Shown here piece after piece: positions 18,415-26,163 of a DNA stretch of 37,176 nucleotides (the first letter of the stretch is position 1; each line of letters begins with the position of its first letter). This stretch comes from Vibrio sp. HI00D65 (lineage in GTDB: Bacteria > Pseudomonadota > Gammaproteobacteria > Enterobacterales > Vibrionaceae). Where the stretch lies: positions 1-37,176 of the forward strand of contig NZ_LWEH01000065.1 of NCBI RefSeq assembly GCF_001635455.1. The letters run 5' to 3'. Under the pieces are notes generated by a model. It was not told where the DNA came from, searched no databases, and saw only the letters and a program-made list of their open reading frames with translations. A program made the translations under genes and the position numbers.

Positions 18415-18453
18415 ATAAAAAAGAGCAGCTCATAGCTGCTCTTTATGTTTTTA
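18415..18453. terminator. Bidirectional terminator between tpx and uvrD
   Basis: AAAGAGCAGCT (18420-18430) pairs with AGCTGCTCTTT (18434-18444), loop CAT. The minus-strand side ends in TTTTTTATT and serves uvrD; the plus side has CTTTATGTTTTT and can serve tpx. Confidence 0.88.
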
Positions 18454-18487
18454 ACCGTCAATGGTTGTTAGATTCGGGAGTAACAGA

Positions 18488-20662
18488 TTAGAGTTGCTCC
18501 AAACGAGCATAAGCTGTCACTAACCACTTAATCCCTTCACCATTAAACGCCACTTGCACTCGGCTCTGTGGCCCACTTCCTTCAAAGTTGATAATCGTAC
18601 CTTCACCAAACTTAGGGTGCTTCACACGAGAACCTAAGCTAAAGCCAGTTTCATTAAAGTTCTCTTTAACTGCAGTTTGGCTAAAGCGACCACTGCTCGC
18701 AGGGCGACTCACCTGTGCTTTCATACGCACCTCATCCAGACAGGTTTCTGGCAACTCACGAATAAAGCGTGATGGTTTGTGGTATTTGTCTTGTCCGTAC
18801 AAGCGACGCATCTCAGCGTAAGTGATGTACAGTTTCTCCATCGCACGGGTCATGCCTACGTAACATAGGCGACGCTCTTCTTCCAAACGCCCTGCTTCTT
18901 CAGCAGACATCTGGCTTGGGAACATGCCTTCTTCGACACCCACCATGAATACCATTGGAAACTCTAGACCTTTAGCACTGTGCAGAGTCATAAGCTGAAC
19001 CGCATCATCAAACTCATCAGCCTGACCTTCACCTGCTTCCAGAGCCGCATGTGTTAAGAATGCTGTTAGCATGCTCATCTCATCAGCTTCTTCAGGCTTC
19101 TCAAACTGACGAGTTGCTGTTACTAATTCTTCCAAGTTCTCAATACGCGCTTTAGACTTCTCGCCTTTCTCTTGCTCGTACATCGCAAACAGACCTGAAG
19201 ATTTAATCACATGGTCAGTTTGCTCATGTAAGTTCAGCTCTAACGTGTCGTCTTCAAGCGCATTAATTAACTCGATAAAGCGGCTTAAGGCACCCGCTGC
19301 ACGACCTGGCAGTACTTGTTCTTCCAACAAAGCGATACTCGCTTGCCACATCGTCGCACCACGGTCACGCGCTGCAAATCGAATCGTTTCTAGAGTCTTG
19401 TCACCCAAGCCACGTGTTGGCGTATTAACCACACGTTCAAAAGCGGCATCATCGTTACGGTTACCCATTAAACGCAGGTAGCTCAATGCATCTTTGATCT
19501 CCTGACGTTCGAAGAATCGCATACCACCGTAGATTCGGTATGGTAAGCCCGCTTGAATCAGCGCTTCTTCAAGAACACGAGATTGGGCGTTATTACGATA
19601 AAGCATCGCCGTATCTTCGAGTGCACCACCTTTCTCTTGCCACTCTTTAATCTTACTTACCGTGAAACGAGCTTCATCAAGCTCGTTGTAAGCTGAGTAG
19701 ATGGAGATTGGCTCACCATCGTTACCATCGGTCCACAACTCTTTACCCATTCGCTCAGTGTTGTTTGAGATAAGCTCGTTCGATGCTTGCAAGATAGTTT
19801 TGGTTGAGCGGTAGTTTTGCTCTAATCGAATCGTTGAAGCGCCCGGGAATTCGTCCAAGAACTTCTGAATATTCTCGATTTTTGCACCACGCCAGCCATA
19901 GATAGATTGGTCATCATCACCTACGATCATCACTCGACAATCAGGGCCCGCCATCATACGTAGCCAAGCATATTGGATGTTGTTGGTATCTTGGAATTCG
20001 TCGACCAGAATATGCTTAAAGCGCGCTTGGTAGTGTTCACGAATGTGTTTCTTGTCGCGCAGTAGCTCGTGTGATCTCAGCAAAATCTCCGCGAAGTCCA
20101 CCAACCCAGCACGGTCACACGCTTCTTGATAAGCCGAGTAAATTTTTAACCATGTTTGAGTTACTGGATCATGGTAGGCATCAATGTGGCTCGGGCGCAG
20201 GCCTTCATCTTTCTTGCCGTTGATCCACCACGAAGCTTGCTTAGCAGGCCACTGCTTTTCATCGAGGTTTTGTGCTTTGATTAAGCGGCGTAATAGACGA
20301 ATCTGATCATCGGAATCAATGATCTGGAAATCTTCTGGCAATTTTGCATCTAGGTAGTGAGCACGCAGAATACGGTGACAAATACCATGAAAGGTACCGT
20401 TCCACATGCCTGACGAGCTGCCCATCATCAACTCCTCAATACGACCACGCATCTCTGCCGCCGCTTTATTTGTGAAGGTTACTGACATGATAGAGAACGG
20501 CGATGCTTGCTCGACACTCTGCAGCCAAGCGATACGATGCACCAAAACTCGCGTTTTACCACTACCAGCACCTGCCAGAATAAGTAGGTTTTCTAAAGGT
20601 GCTGCGACCGCCTCACGTTGTTTGTCGTTTAGGCCATCGAGTAAAAGCGAAGGATCTATCAT
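18488..20662 (-). CDS. uvrD: DNA helicase II UvrD
   Basis: UvrD is the superfamily 1A 3'-5' helicase that removes incised strands in nucleotide-excision and mismatch repair. The protein has 724 residues, the usual size. The Walker A motif AGAGSGKT lies at residues 30-37, and VDEFQDTN, VGDDDQSIYGWRGA, LEQNYRST and VMFMVGVEEGMFPS mark later helicase motifs in order. The C-terminus has the GSRVKHPKFGEGTIINFEG Tudor-like domain that contacts RNA polymerase or UvrB. The gene is transcribed alone; a LexA-box-like site lies 16-31 bp upstream of the start, consistent with SOS induction as in E. coli. Confidence 0.97.
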   Translation of the reverse strand: MIDPSLLLDGLNDKQREAVAAPLENLLILAGAGSGKTRVLVHRIAWLQSVEQASPFSIMSVTFTNKAAAEMRGRIEELMMGSSSGMWNGTFHGICHRILRAHYLDAKLPEDFQIIDSDDQIRLLRRLIKAQNLDEKQWPAKQASWWINGKKDEGLRPSHIDAYHDPVTQTWLKIYSAYQEACDRAGLVDFAEILLRSHELLRDKKHIREHYQARFKHILVDEFQDTNNIQYAWLRMMAGPDCRVMIVGDDDQSIYGWRGAKIENIQKFLDEFPGASTIRLEQNYRSTKTILQASNELISNNTERMGKELWTDGNDGEPISIYSAYNELDEARFTVSKIKEWQEKGGALEDTAMLYRNNAQSRVLEEALIQAGLPYRIYGGMRFFERQEIKDALSYLRLMGNRNDDAAFERVVNTPTRGLGDKTLETIRFAARDRGATMWQASIALLEEQVLPGRAAGALSRFIELINALEDDTLELNLHEQTDHVIKSSGLFAMYEQEKGEKSKARIENLEELVTATRQFEKPEEADEMSMLTAFLTHAALEAGEGQADEFDDAVQLMTLHSAKGLEFPMVFMVGVEEGMFPSQMSAEEAGRLEEERRLCYVGMTRAMEKLYITYAEMRRLYGQDKYHKPSRFIRELPETCLDEVRMKAQVSRPASSGRFSQTAVKENFNETGFSLGSRVKHPKFGEGTIINFEGSGPQSRVQVAFNGEGIKWLVTAYARLEQL

Positions 20663-20677
20663 TGGATATGCTCACTA

Positions 20678-20693
20678 CTGGGTATTTATACAT
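20678..20693 (-). promoter_or_regulatory. LexA-box-like site in the uvrD promoter
   Basis: The minus strand reads ATGTATAAATACCCAG. This agrees at 14 of 16 positions with the E. coli uvrD SOS box (CTGTATATATACCCAG, from memory). The first CTG half is degenerate (ATG). It lies 16-31 bp before the uvrD ATG and overlaps a TATAAA that could be the -10. Confidence 0.6.
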
Positions 20694-20925
20694 AAACATT
20701 GATTATAACCTAAACACTAGGCTGCGTTTAGAATATTAAGAAGAAAAAACCATCAAAAAATAACATCACCTAATCAAACGATTAACAACCAAATAATCAC
20801 TAACTTTGATGATTCTTATAATGCTGTAAAATTATTTTCGGGTTGTTCCTATCCTTTTTAGTACGCAAGTTAACAACTCATTAACCTGCGATGTGTAAAT
20901 ACTATTAAGTCTAGAGAGAATGACT

Positions 20926-21186
20926 ATGAAAAATTCTAATCTTGCTGTTACAGCTGCGATCACAAGTGTACTAGCGTTTGGCGGTGCCGTTCTTACATCA
21001 GCACCTGCGGAAGCAGCAGCGAAAGAAAAATGCTATGGCGTATCAAAAGCTGGCAAAAATGACTGTGCAACTAAAACAAGTTCATGTGCTGATACAGCAA
21101 AAGAAGACAACCACTCCGATGCATTCGTGGTCGTTCCTAAAGGGCTATGTGGCCAGTTAACTGGTGGTAGCACTCAATCATCATAG
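20926..21186 (+). CDS. Bufferin-type RiPP precursor peptide (DUF2282, BufA1-like)
   Basis: The 86-residue product has a clear Sec signal peptide (residues 1-32, ending APAEAAA). Its mature part holds four cysteines, at 36, 47, 54 and 75, in the order EKCYGV, KNDCAT, SSCADT and KGLCGQ. The phrase CYG.SKAGKNDCA is diagnostic of DUF2282 proteins, now known as bufferin/HvfA-type precursors. In these, an MNIO enzyme converts cysteines into modified rings that bind copper in the periplasm. The signal sequence also acts as leader for modification. I choose the ATG at 20926 because AGAGAG is 7 bp upstream; the ATG at 20920 directly abuts that element. The gene is first in an operon with its modifying enzyme, partner protein and a DoxX protein. 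Confidence 0.9.
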   Translation: MKNSNLAVTAAITSVLAFGGAVLTSAPAEAAAKEKCYGVSKAGKNDCATKTSSCADTAKEDNHSDAFVVVPKGLCGQLTGGSTQSS

Positions 21187-21217
21187 TGCCTGAGGGCATA
21201 ACTGAACCACTCAGTAT

Positions 21218-21240
21218 GGTGAGCTGAATACCAGCTCACC
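21218..21240 (+). repeat. Perfect hairpin between precursor and modifying-enzyme genes
   Basis: GGTGAGCTG (21218-21226) pairs perfectly with CAGCTCACC (21232-21240), loop AATAC. No T run follows. It sits between the precursor stop and the ribosome-binding site of the next gene. It could act as partial attenuator or an mRNA-stabilising end, letting the peptide be made in excess over its enzymes. Confidence 0.75.
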
Positions 21241-21265
21241 TCCACTACCCATTAGGAGAATCGTT

Positions 21266-22120
21266 GTGACTCAAACTCTTCACCCCAACTCAGGGGTTGG
21301 CCTTAGAACGCCGCACTTAGATTTCTTCAGCCAGAATTCTGATTTGGTAAGTTGGTTAGAGGTTCACAGCGAAAACTACTTCTTACCCCATTCTTCACAG
21401 CGCCAACAACTCCGAGAGATTCGCCATCATCACCACATAAGCTGTCATGGTGTTGGGTTGTCTCTTGGTTCTGTTGAACGAATCAACCAACAGCACTTGC
21501 TGCAACTCAAAGCAATTATTGATGATATCGAACCTTTCTTGGTTTCTGATCATTTGCGTTGGAGCCAAACCGTCGGTCACTACTTCAATGACCTGCTACC
21601 ACTACCTTATACCGAAGAAGCATTGGACGTCTTCTGCCGTAACGTCATCGAGGTTCAAGACAGTTTGCAACGTCCAATGTTAATTGAGAATCCATCAAGC
21701 TACCTAGCTTTCAAGCATTCAACGATTTCAGCATGGGAGTTTTTGGCTGAAGTGCAAAAGCGCACCGAGTGTCGCCTACTGCTCGATTTCAATAATATTT
21801 TCGTCTCATCGTTTAATCATGGCTTCAGCTGTGAAGAGTACCTCAATGGCATACCAGCAAACCAAGTGGAAGAAATTCACTTGGCAGGTTATACCAAGAA
21901 GAAGCTCCAGCAAGGTGAGGTTTGGATAGACACGCACAGTCAACCCGTCTGTGATGAAGTGTGGCAACTTTACACTCAGTGGATAGAGCAACATGGCTCT
22001 CGCCACACCTTGATTGAGTGGGATTTAGATATCCCAGAGCCACAAATTCTCTTGGCAGAGGCTGCCAAAGCCAGTGAAAAGCTGTATCAACATGACAATC
22101 AAAGGAGTCGTGCCTCATGA
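21266..22120 (+). CDS. MNIO (DUF692) cysteine-modifying enzyme, BufB-like
   Basis: This 284-residue protein belongs to DUF692, the multinuclear non-haem iron oxidative enzymes (relatives of MbnB). They modify cysteines in ribosomally made peptides. The TIM-barrel metal and active-site phrases are all present: EVHSENYF (32-39), HGVGLS (61-66), DHLRW (95-99), ENPSSY (141-146), LLLDFNN (171-177), EIHLAG (203-208), DTHSQP (222-227) and EWD (251-253). The start is a GTG at 21266 with AGGAG 7 bp upstream. The stop overlaps the next gene by 4 bp (ATGA), coupling it to the DUF2063 partner. The expected substrate is the precursor encoded just upstream, acted on in the cytosol before export. Confidence 0.92.
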   Translation: MTQTLHPNSGVGLRTPHLDFFSQNSDLVSWLEVHSENYFLPHSSQRQQLREIRHHHHISCHGVGLSLGSVERINQQHLLQLKAIIDDIEPFLVSDHLRWSQTVGHYFNDLLPLPYTEEALDVFCRNVIEVQDSLQRPMLIENPSSYLAFKHSTISAWEFLAEVQKRTECRLLLDFNNIFVSSFNHGFSCEEYLNGIPANQVEEIHLAGYTKKKLQQGEVWIDTHSQPVCDEVWQLYTQWIEQHGSRHTLIEWDLDIPEPQILLAEAAKASEKLYQHDNQRSRAS

Positions 22121-22884
22121 GCTACTCCCTAGCAGATGTTCAGTCCGAGTTTGCGAATGCCCTGCGCTATCAAAATGACGGCGAGCACTGCGACATCGTG
22201 AGCGATCATTTTAGCGATCAGCAACGCATCCAAATTTATCGCAATAACTTTGTGATTAGCTTAAGCGAAGTTCTCGTTGCGACTTACCCACTGACTGAGA
22301 TGTTAGTTGGTGAGGAGTGCTTCCAACAAATGGCGCGTCAACATGTTCTTAGTTACCCATCGACCTCTGGAGATGTCAGTGGTTATGGCAAGCACTTCGA
22401 ACAAACCATACAAGCCTTTCCTGCCATTATGGAGGCAGCACCTTATCTGAGTGGAGTGGCACGCTATGAATGGCAAAAGGACAGTTTAGTGAGACACGCA
22501 TGTGCAACTCCACCGAATCAACAGCCGATCTCCTGTTTAGCTTCAGTGCCACAAGAGCAGCAAGGCGCCTTGGTTTTCCACCTCAAGGATTCGGTAACAC
22601 TATTCGATTCTTGCTATGCCCTAATAGCGCTTGAACACGCTATCTACCAACAGCAACTGAACGGGTTAGACATCAATCGCGCAGAGTTTGGGATAGTAAT
22701 TCGAGCTGAGAATTCACAGCTCGAAAGCCATAGCCTGATCAAGGAGTGCCACCAACTGCTCATTGAGCTTCAATCTGGTAAAGCGCTCGGACAAGTAACG
22801 CCCTCACTACTGCAACATCTAAATGCCGTCATGGCGCCCAACGTCATCTCAGGTTTTTCAATCAATGATGAATTGGAGACATAA
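22117..22884 (+). CDS. DUF2063 partner protein (BufC/HvfC-like)
   Basis: This 255-residue soluble protein has the DUF2063 N-terminal domain. It is recognised by the LADVQSEFANAL opening and the RIQIYRNNFVISLSEVLVATYPL.EMLVGEE.F..MA segment. Such proteins accompany nearly every DUF692/MNIO enzyme and present the precursor peptide to it, acting like a RiPP recognition element; older annotations call the domain putative DNA-binding. The gene overlaps the MNIO gene by ATGA and is followed within 2 bp by the DoxX gene. The C-terminal half (after about residue 120) is more variable and probably holds the peptide-binding part. Confidence 0.9.
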   Translation: MSYSLADVQSEFANALRYQNDGEHCDIVSDHFSDQQRIQIYRNNFVISLSEVLVATYPLTEMLVGEECFQQMARQHVLSYPSTSGDVSGYGKHFEQTIQAFPAIMEAAPYLSGVARYEWQKDSLVRHACATPPNQQPISCLASVPQEQQGALVFHLKDSVTLFDSCYALIALEHAIYQQQLNGLDINRAEFGIVIRAENSQLESHSLIKECHQLLIELQSGKALGQVTPSLLQHLNAVMAPNVISGFSINDELET

Positions 22885-22885
22885 T

Positions 22886-23344
22886 ATGGATAACAACACA
22901 GTCACAAACATGATGGCTCAATACAACAATTTGGTTGAGAAATCTCAGGCACTTTTCGTCCCTGTGCTACTTCTTTTCTGTCGCCTTTGGGTGGCGTGGG
23001 TATTCTTCAACTCTGGGCAGACCAAGATAGCGACCTGGGACAGCACCCTCTTCTTGTTCGAATTGGAATATCAGGTACCTCTATTACCGTGGGAATTAGC
23101 AGCCTATATGGGAACAGCTGCTGAACTAATCCTGCCGATATTCTTAGCGCTTGGTTTGCTAACACGCCCGATGGCCGCCGCACTTTTTGTTTTCAATATT
23201 ATTGTTGTCGTCTCTTACCCAGTACTGTGGGATCAAGGCTTCTACGACCACCAACTTTGGGGACTGATGATTCTTATCGTCATCGTATGGGGTGCTGGAC
23301 CGTTTTCATTAGATAGAGTTTTGAAGGCGCAATTTAGAGGCTAA
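22886..23344 (+). CDS. DoxX-family membrane protein of the bufferin operon
   Basis: This 152-residue inner-membrane protein has four hydrophobic segments and the DoxX features RLWVAWVFFNSGQTKI and MGTAAELILPIFLALGLLTRPMA. I place the start at the ATG at 22886, with GGAG 7 bp upstream; a longer open frame from 22823 overlaps the DUF2063 gene and lacks a site. DoxX-family genes are frequent last members of MNIO/DUF2063 operons. The role is not established; a redox or membrane-anchoring function in peptide maturation or copper handling is inference from context. Confidence 0.88.
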   Translation: MDNNTVTNMMAQYNNLVEKSQALFVPVLLLFCRLWVAWVFFNSGQTKIATWDSTLFLFELEYQVPLLPWELAAYMGTAAELILPIFLALGLLTRPMAAALFVFNIIVVVSYPVLWDQGFYDHQLWGLMILIVIVWGAGPFSLDRVLKAQFRG

Positions 23345-23369
23345 CTAAAACATCGATAACCCAAACGCA

Positions 23370-23400
23370 AAAAACCACTCAATTGAGTGGTTTCTTTTTT
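23370..23400. terminator. Bidirectional terminator after the bufferin-like operon
   Basis: AAACCACTCAATTGAGTGGTTT (23372-23393) is a perfect palindrome flanked by A and T runs on both sides. It lies between the convergent DoxX gene and the small H-NS-like gene. Confidence 0.88.
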
Positions 23401-23413
23401 AACTGGGTTAAGC

Positions 23414-23695
23414 TTACTTTTCTAGAAAAGCCTGAAGCTCTTCAGCCGAGATGCCTTGCTCTGCTAGCTCTTTTGCTAATAGCTGAACTTGTTCACCTTT
23501 ACGAGACTCTACCACACGCTGAAATTGGTAGATGATATCTCGCAAAGTATCAATTGGAACTTGTTTTGCCGCACTGCGAATACGCTCTTCACTTTGGTTG
23601 CCTAGCTCTTTAAGCAATTTACCAAACATAACCTTTTCAGGTGCATCTTCCATTTGTTCTAAGACGCGCGCCATTTCATAGGTTGTTAATGACAT
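23414..23695 (-). CDS. Small H-NS-like oligomerisation-domain protein
   Basis: This 93-residue helical protein has no confident family name. Residues 46-93 (VPIDTLRDIIYQFQRVVESRK, then AKELAEQGISAEELQAFLEK) resemble the N-terminal oligomerisation region of H-NS/VicH. There TLE.L...L..VV.ER is followed by a helix ending in a .DGID..EL motif. The H-NS C-terminal DNA-binding domain (the W.G.GR.P loop) is absent, and the reading frame ends naturally before a terminator. It could therefore be an H-NS antagonist or modulator acting by co-oligomerisation, like H-NST-type proteins, or simply an unrelated coiled-coil protein. The gene stands alone, with weak CGGA upstream of its ATG. Confidence 0.6.
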   Translation of the reverse strand: MSLTTYEMARVLEQMEDAPEKVMFGKLLKELGNQSEERIRSAAKQVPIDTLRDIIYQFQRVVESRKGEQVQLLAKELAEQGISAEELQAFLEK

Positions 23696-23798
23696 TACAG
23701 TATTTTTCCGTTAGGGACTTACGTTTCAATATATAACCAATATACCATGTTTTAACGTTTCGCAAACCGCCATTTGTATATTTTGCTACCCTTATTGC

Positions 23799-24998
23799 TT
23801 ATGCTTTTGCAAATGTTGCATGCCACGACTTGCCTGCCTTACTAAATAAGATTAACAACGCTGGAGCAAAGAAGAATGTTTGCAATGCAAATATCTCTTG
23901 GGAATTTAAATCAAGACGCTGCACCGTACCAACAAGCAGTCCAGAACCACTCATTTGAAACAAACCAATCAAAGCTGATGCAGTGCCTGCGCGATCACCG
24001 AATGGCTCCAATGCTTTTCCCGCAGATGTACCTAGAACCCAAGCGAAGCCAACAGATGACAGGAAGATAGGGAACATGAAAGCAATCGGGCTATTTTGTC
24101 GAGCAAGTAGCAACATTATCACACCCGCTAGACCGAGTATTAAAATACCGATAACAAGAGTTTTATAAGTCCCAAAACGGTCCATAAATTTTGGTGCGGT
24201 AAACGCAGCGGCAATATTGAATACCGCGTTAAAACTGAACCAAAAAGTAAATTCCTTCATAGTCAAACCGAGATTTTCCATCAATACAACCGGTGCTGAG
24301 GTTACATAAGCGAGGATCACAGCCATCGCCATCAAACACAAAGTGGCGTGAAAAAGGAATGAAGGTGTTTTCAATATAGACCAGTAGCGCTCTAGTTTGA
24401 ACACCGCTACCTTTTCCGTCGCCGGGTTCGACTCTTTCATTTGGAAGAATAAGATGCTGCCAACGACTACCGCGAAACCCGCCATAAAACTGAAGTTCGC
24501 ACGCCAACCAAATTGATGAGTTAGCCAAGCACCAAGAATCGGAGCCAAGGCAGGAATAAAACAAATAGCGCCATTCAGGTAGCTGATCATTCGACCGCTC
24601 TTCTCTGGACCAAATAGATCGCGAACCGTTGCAAAGGCTGCCACAGAAGTCGCACAAGCTCCTAAGCCTTGTAGCAGCCGAGCTATTAGCATCATATCAA
24701 TAGATTGAGCTGCCCACGCCAAGCAAGCACTCAATGCATAGATACTAATACCTCCCAGTGCAACGGTTCGACGTCCTAGCTTATCCGCCAAAGGGCCAGC
24801 AAATAGTTGGCCGACACCCATAGCAAACAAAAACCAAGTAATCGTATCTTGTGCTAGTGCATGTTCCACGTGAAACGCTGTCGAAATCTGTGGTAGAGCT
24901 GGTAGATAGATATCAATAGCCAAAGGGCTAAAAAGGACCAGCATCGCCAATAAAGCAACCTGCAGTTTACTAGGGGTTGGAAGCGCGTTAGAAGGCAC
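23799..24998 (-). CDS. Bcr/CflA-type MFS drug exporter (MdtL-like)
   Basis: This multidrug efflux protein of the major facilitator superfamily has about 399 residues and twelve membrane segments. Family signatures are SPLAIDIYLPALPQI at the first helix, GPLADKLGRR in the loop after helix 2, and ARLLQGLGAC.TSVAAFATVRDLF in helices 4-5. I place the start at a GTG (24998) with GGAG 6 bp upstream. The open frame extends to 25121, but that would overlap the divergent LysR gene. The divergent LysR gene resembles E. coli YidZ, whose neighbour MdtL is of this same family, so the pair is conserved. A parS-like site lies inside the gene at 24862. Confidence 0.88.
   Translation of the reverse strand: MPSNALPTPSKLQVALLAMLVLFSPLAIDIYLPALPQISTAFHVEHALAQDTITWFLFAMGVGQLFAGPLADKLGRRTVALGGISIYALSACLAWAAQSIDMMLIARLLQGLGACATSVAAFATVRDLFGPEKSGRMISYLNGAICFIPALAPILGAWLTHQFGWRANFSFMAGFAVVVGSILFFQMKESNPATEKVAVFKLERYWSILKTPSFLFHATLCLMAMAVILAYVTSAPVVLMENLGLTMKEFTFWFSFNAVFNIAAAFTAPKFMDRFGTYKTLVIGILILGLAGVIMLLLARQNSPIAFMFPIFLSSVGFAWVLGTSAGKALEPFGDRAGTASALIGLFQMSGSGLLVGTVQRLDLNSQEIFALQTFFFAPALLILFSKAGKSWHATFAKA
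24862..24877. promoter_or_regulatory. parS site 1 (15/16 match), inside the MFS gene
   Basis: TGTTCCACGTGAAACG differs only in the last base from the bacterial parS consensus TGTTCCACGTGAAACA. Such sites nucleate ParB and are confined to the origin-proximal part of the chromosome. The site lies within coding sequence. Two exact copies lie 3.2 and 6.9 kb to the right. Confidence 0.82.
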
Positions 24999-25099
24999 AA
25001 GATTCTCCGGATGAGTTAATTTAGGTGCATAATAACCAACTGAAGATATGAACAAAAATGGCATATAATCATTAGCATTATTCCAATTAGGAAATTCAC

Positions 25100-26041
25100 A
25101 TGAACATCGAGAAACTATCACGCCTCGACCTCAATCTACTGGTTTGCTTGCAGGTGCTAATGGAAGAGCTGAGTGTTACGCGAACTGCACATCGATTATG
25201 CCTGAGCCAGTCAGCCGTGAGTAAATCATTGGCCAAACTTCGCGAACAATTTAATGATCCTCTTTTTACGCGAAGTGCACACGGCCTGCGCCCGACACCC
25301 AAAGCGGTGTTCCTTAAGCCACGGCTAGAAACACTGATCAATCAACTTGATGTACTTACCCAACCCGAGACTTTCATTCCCAACAACAGTGACCACAGTT
25401 TTCATATTGCAGCAGTTGAAAGTGTCTACCCGTTGATTCTTCCTCACTTCTTACCAGCGATCTTTCGCCAAGCGCCGAAGGTAAATATCAATACTCACGC
25501 TTGGACAGAGCAAACCTTTAAGAAGTTACAACTTGGTGAGTTAGACATCGGCCTCACTGGCAAAGACATCGACATCAACGATGCGCGCCTGACCATGCTG
25601 CCACCTGATGATATTTGTGAACAAGAGATCTACCGTGACGCACAGATGTGTGTATTGAGACGCAACCACCCCGCTTTGAGTGGTCAATGGGATTTAGAAA
25701 CCTATCTGACACAGCGCCATGTTCAAGTAAGGTGTGACGGTAACGATCGCTGGCTACTCGACTACAAATTGGCAGACCTCGGCCATCAACGCGATATCGC
25801 TATCTCTGTGCCCGACTTCAACAGCGCGGCGAGCCTATGTACTTACACCGACTTTGTATTTACCGCACCAAGCCACTTCACCCATCTAGTTGCGAAGCAG
25901 CTCGACTTAGTGGTTGTGCCTCTGCCAATGGAATTTCCACCAATGGCATACACTCTGTTTTGGCACCGTGATAGAGAAAACGACCCAGCCTTAACTTGGT
26001 TACGAGATATCATCAAAGAAAAAACTCTGCACCTTAGATAA
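25100..26041 (+). CDS. LysR-family regulator (YidZ-like)
   Basis: This 313-residue regulator starts MNIEKLSRLDLNLLVCLQVLM and has a typical LysR winged helix (SVTRTAHRLCLSQSAVSKSLAKLR, then DPLFTRSAHGLRPTPKA). Its C-terminal co-inducer domain includes GELDIGLTGKD and a final LFWHRDRENDPALTWLRD. Both halves closely resemble E. coli YidZ. The ATG has AGGA at good spacing. It is divergent from the MFS exporter gene across about 100 bp, the usual layout for a LysR protein controlling its neighbour. The inducer is unknown. Confidence 0.9.
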   Translation: MNIEKLSRLDLNLLVCLQVLMEELSVTRTAHRLCLSQSAVSKSLAKLREQFNDPLFTRSAHGLRPTPKAVFLKPRLETLINQLDVLTQPETFIPNNSDHSFHIAAVESVYPLILPHFLPAIFRQAPKVNINTHAWTEQTFKKLQLGELDIGLTGKDIDINDARLTMLPPDDICEQEIYRDAQMCVLRRNHPALSGQWDLETYLTQRHVQVRCDGNDRWLLDYKLADLGHQRDIAISVPDFNSAASLCTYTDFVFTAPSHFTHLVAKQLDLVVVPLPMEFPPMAYTLFWHRDRENDPALTWLRDIIKEKTLHLR

Positions 26042-26163
26042 AAATGGCGTACAGCGTTTGCAGCAAACTGACAAAAACGCTAGCTTATTGACCTAATAAG
26101 TCCCCTCACAGGTATATCGGCTGTGAGTGTTAACAAGGACCCTAACAATAAGGATAAACACAG

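Noticed and set aside
20823..20919. ECF-sigma or CueR promoter in front of the bufferin-like operon
   Set aside because: A TTAACC stretch is present near 20881, but no matching -10 (CG-type) or CueR dyad at proper spacing could be found.
24999..25121. 41-residue N-terminal extension of the MFS exporter
   Set aside because: It overlaps the divergent LysR gene, and the first membrane helix begins shortly after the GTG at 24998 with GGAG upstream.
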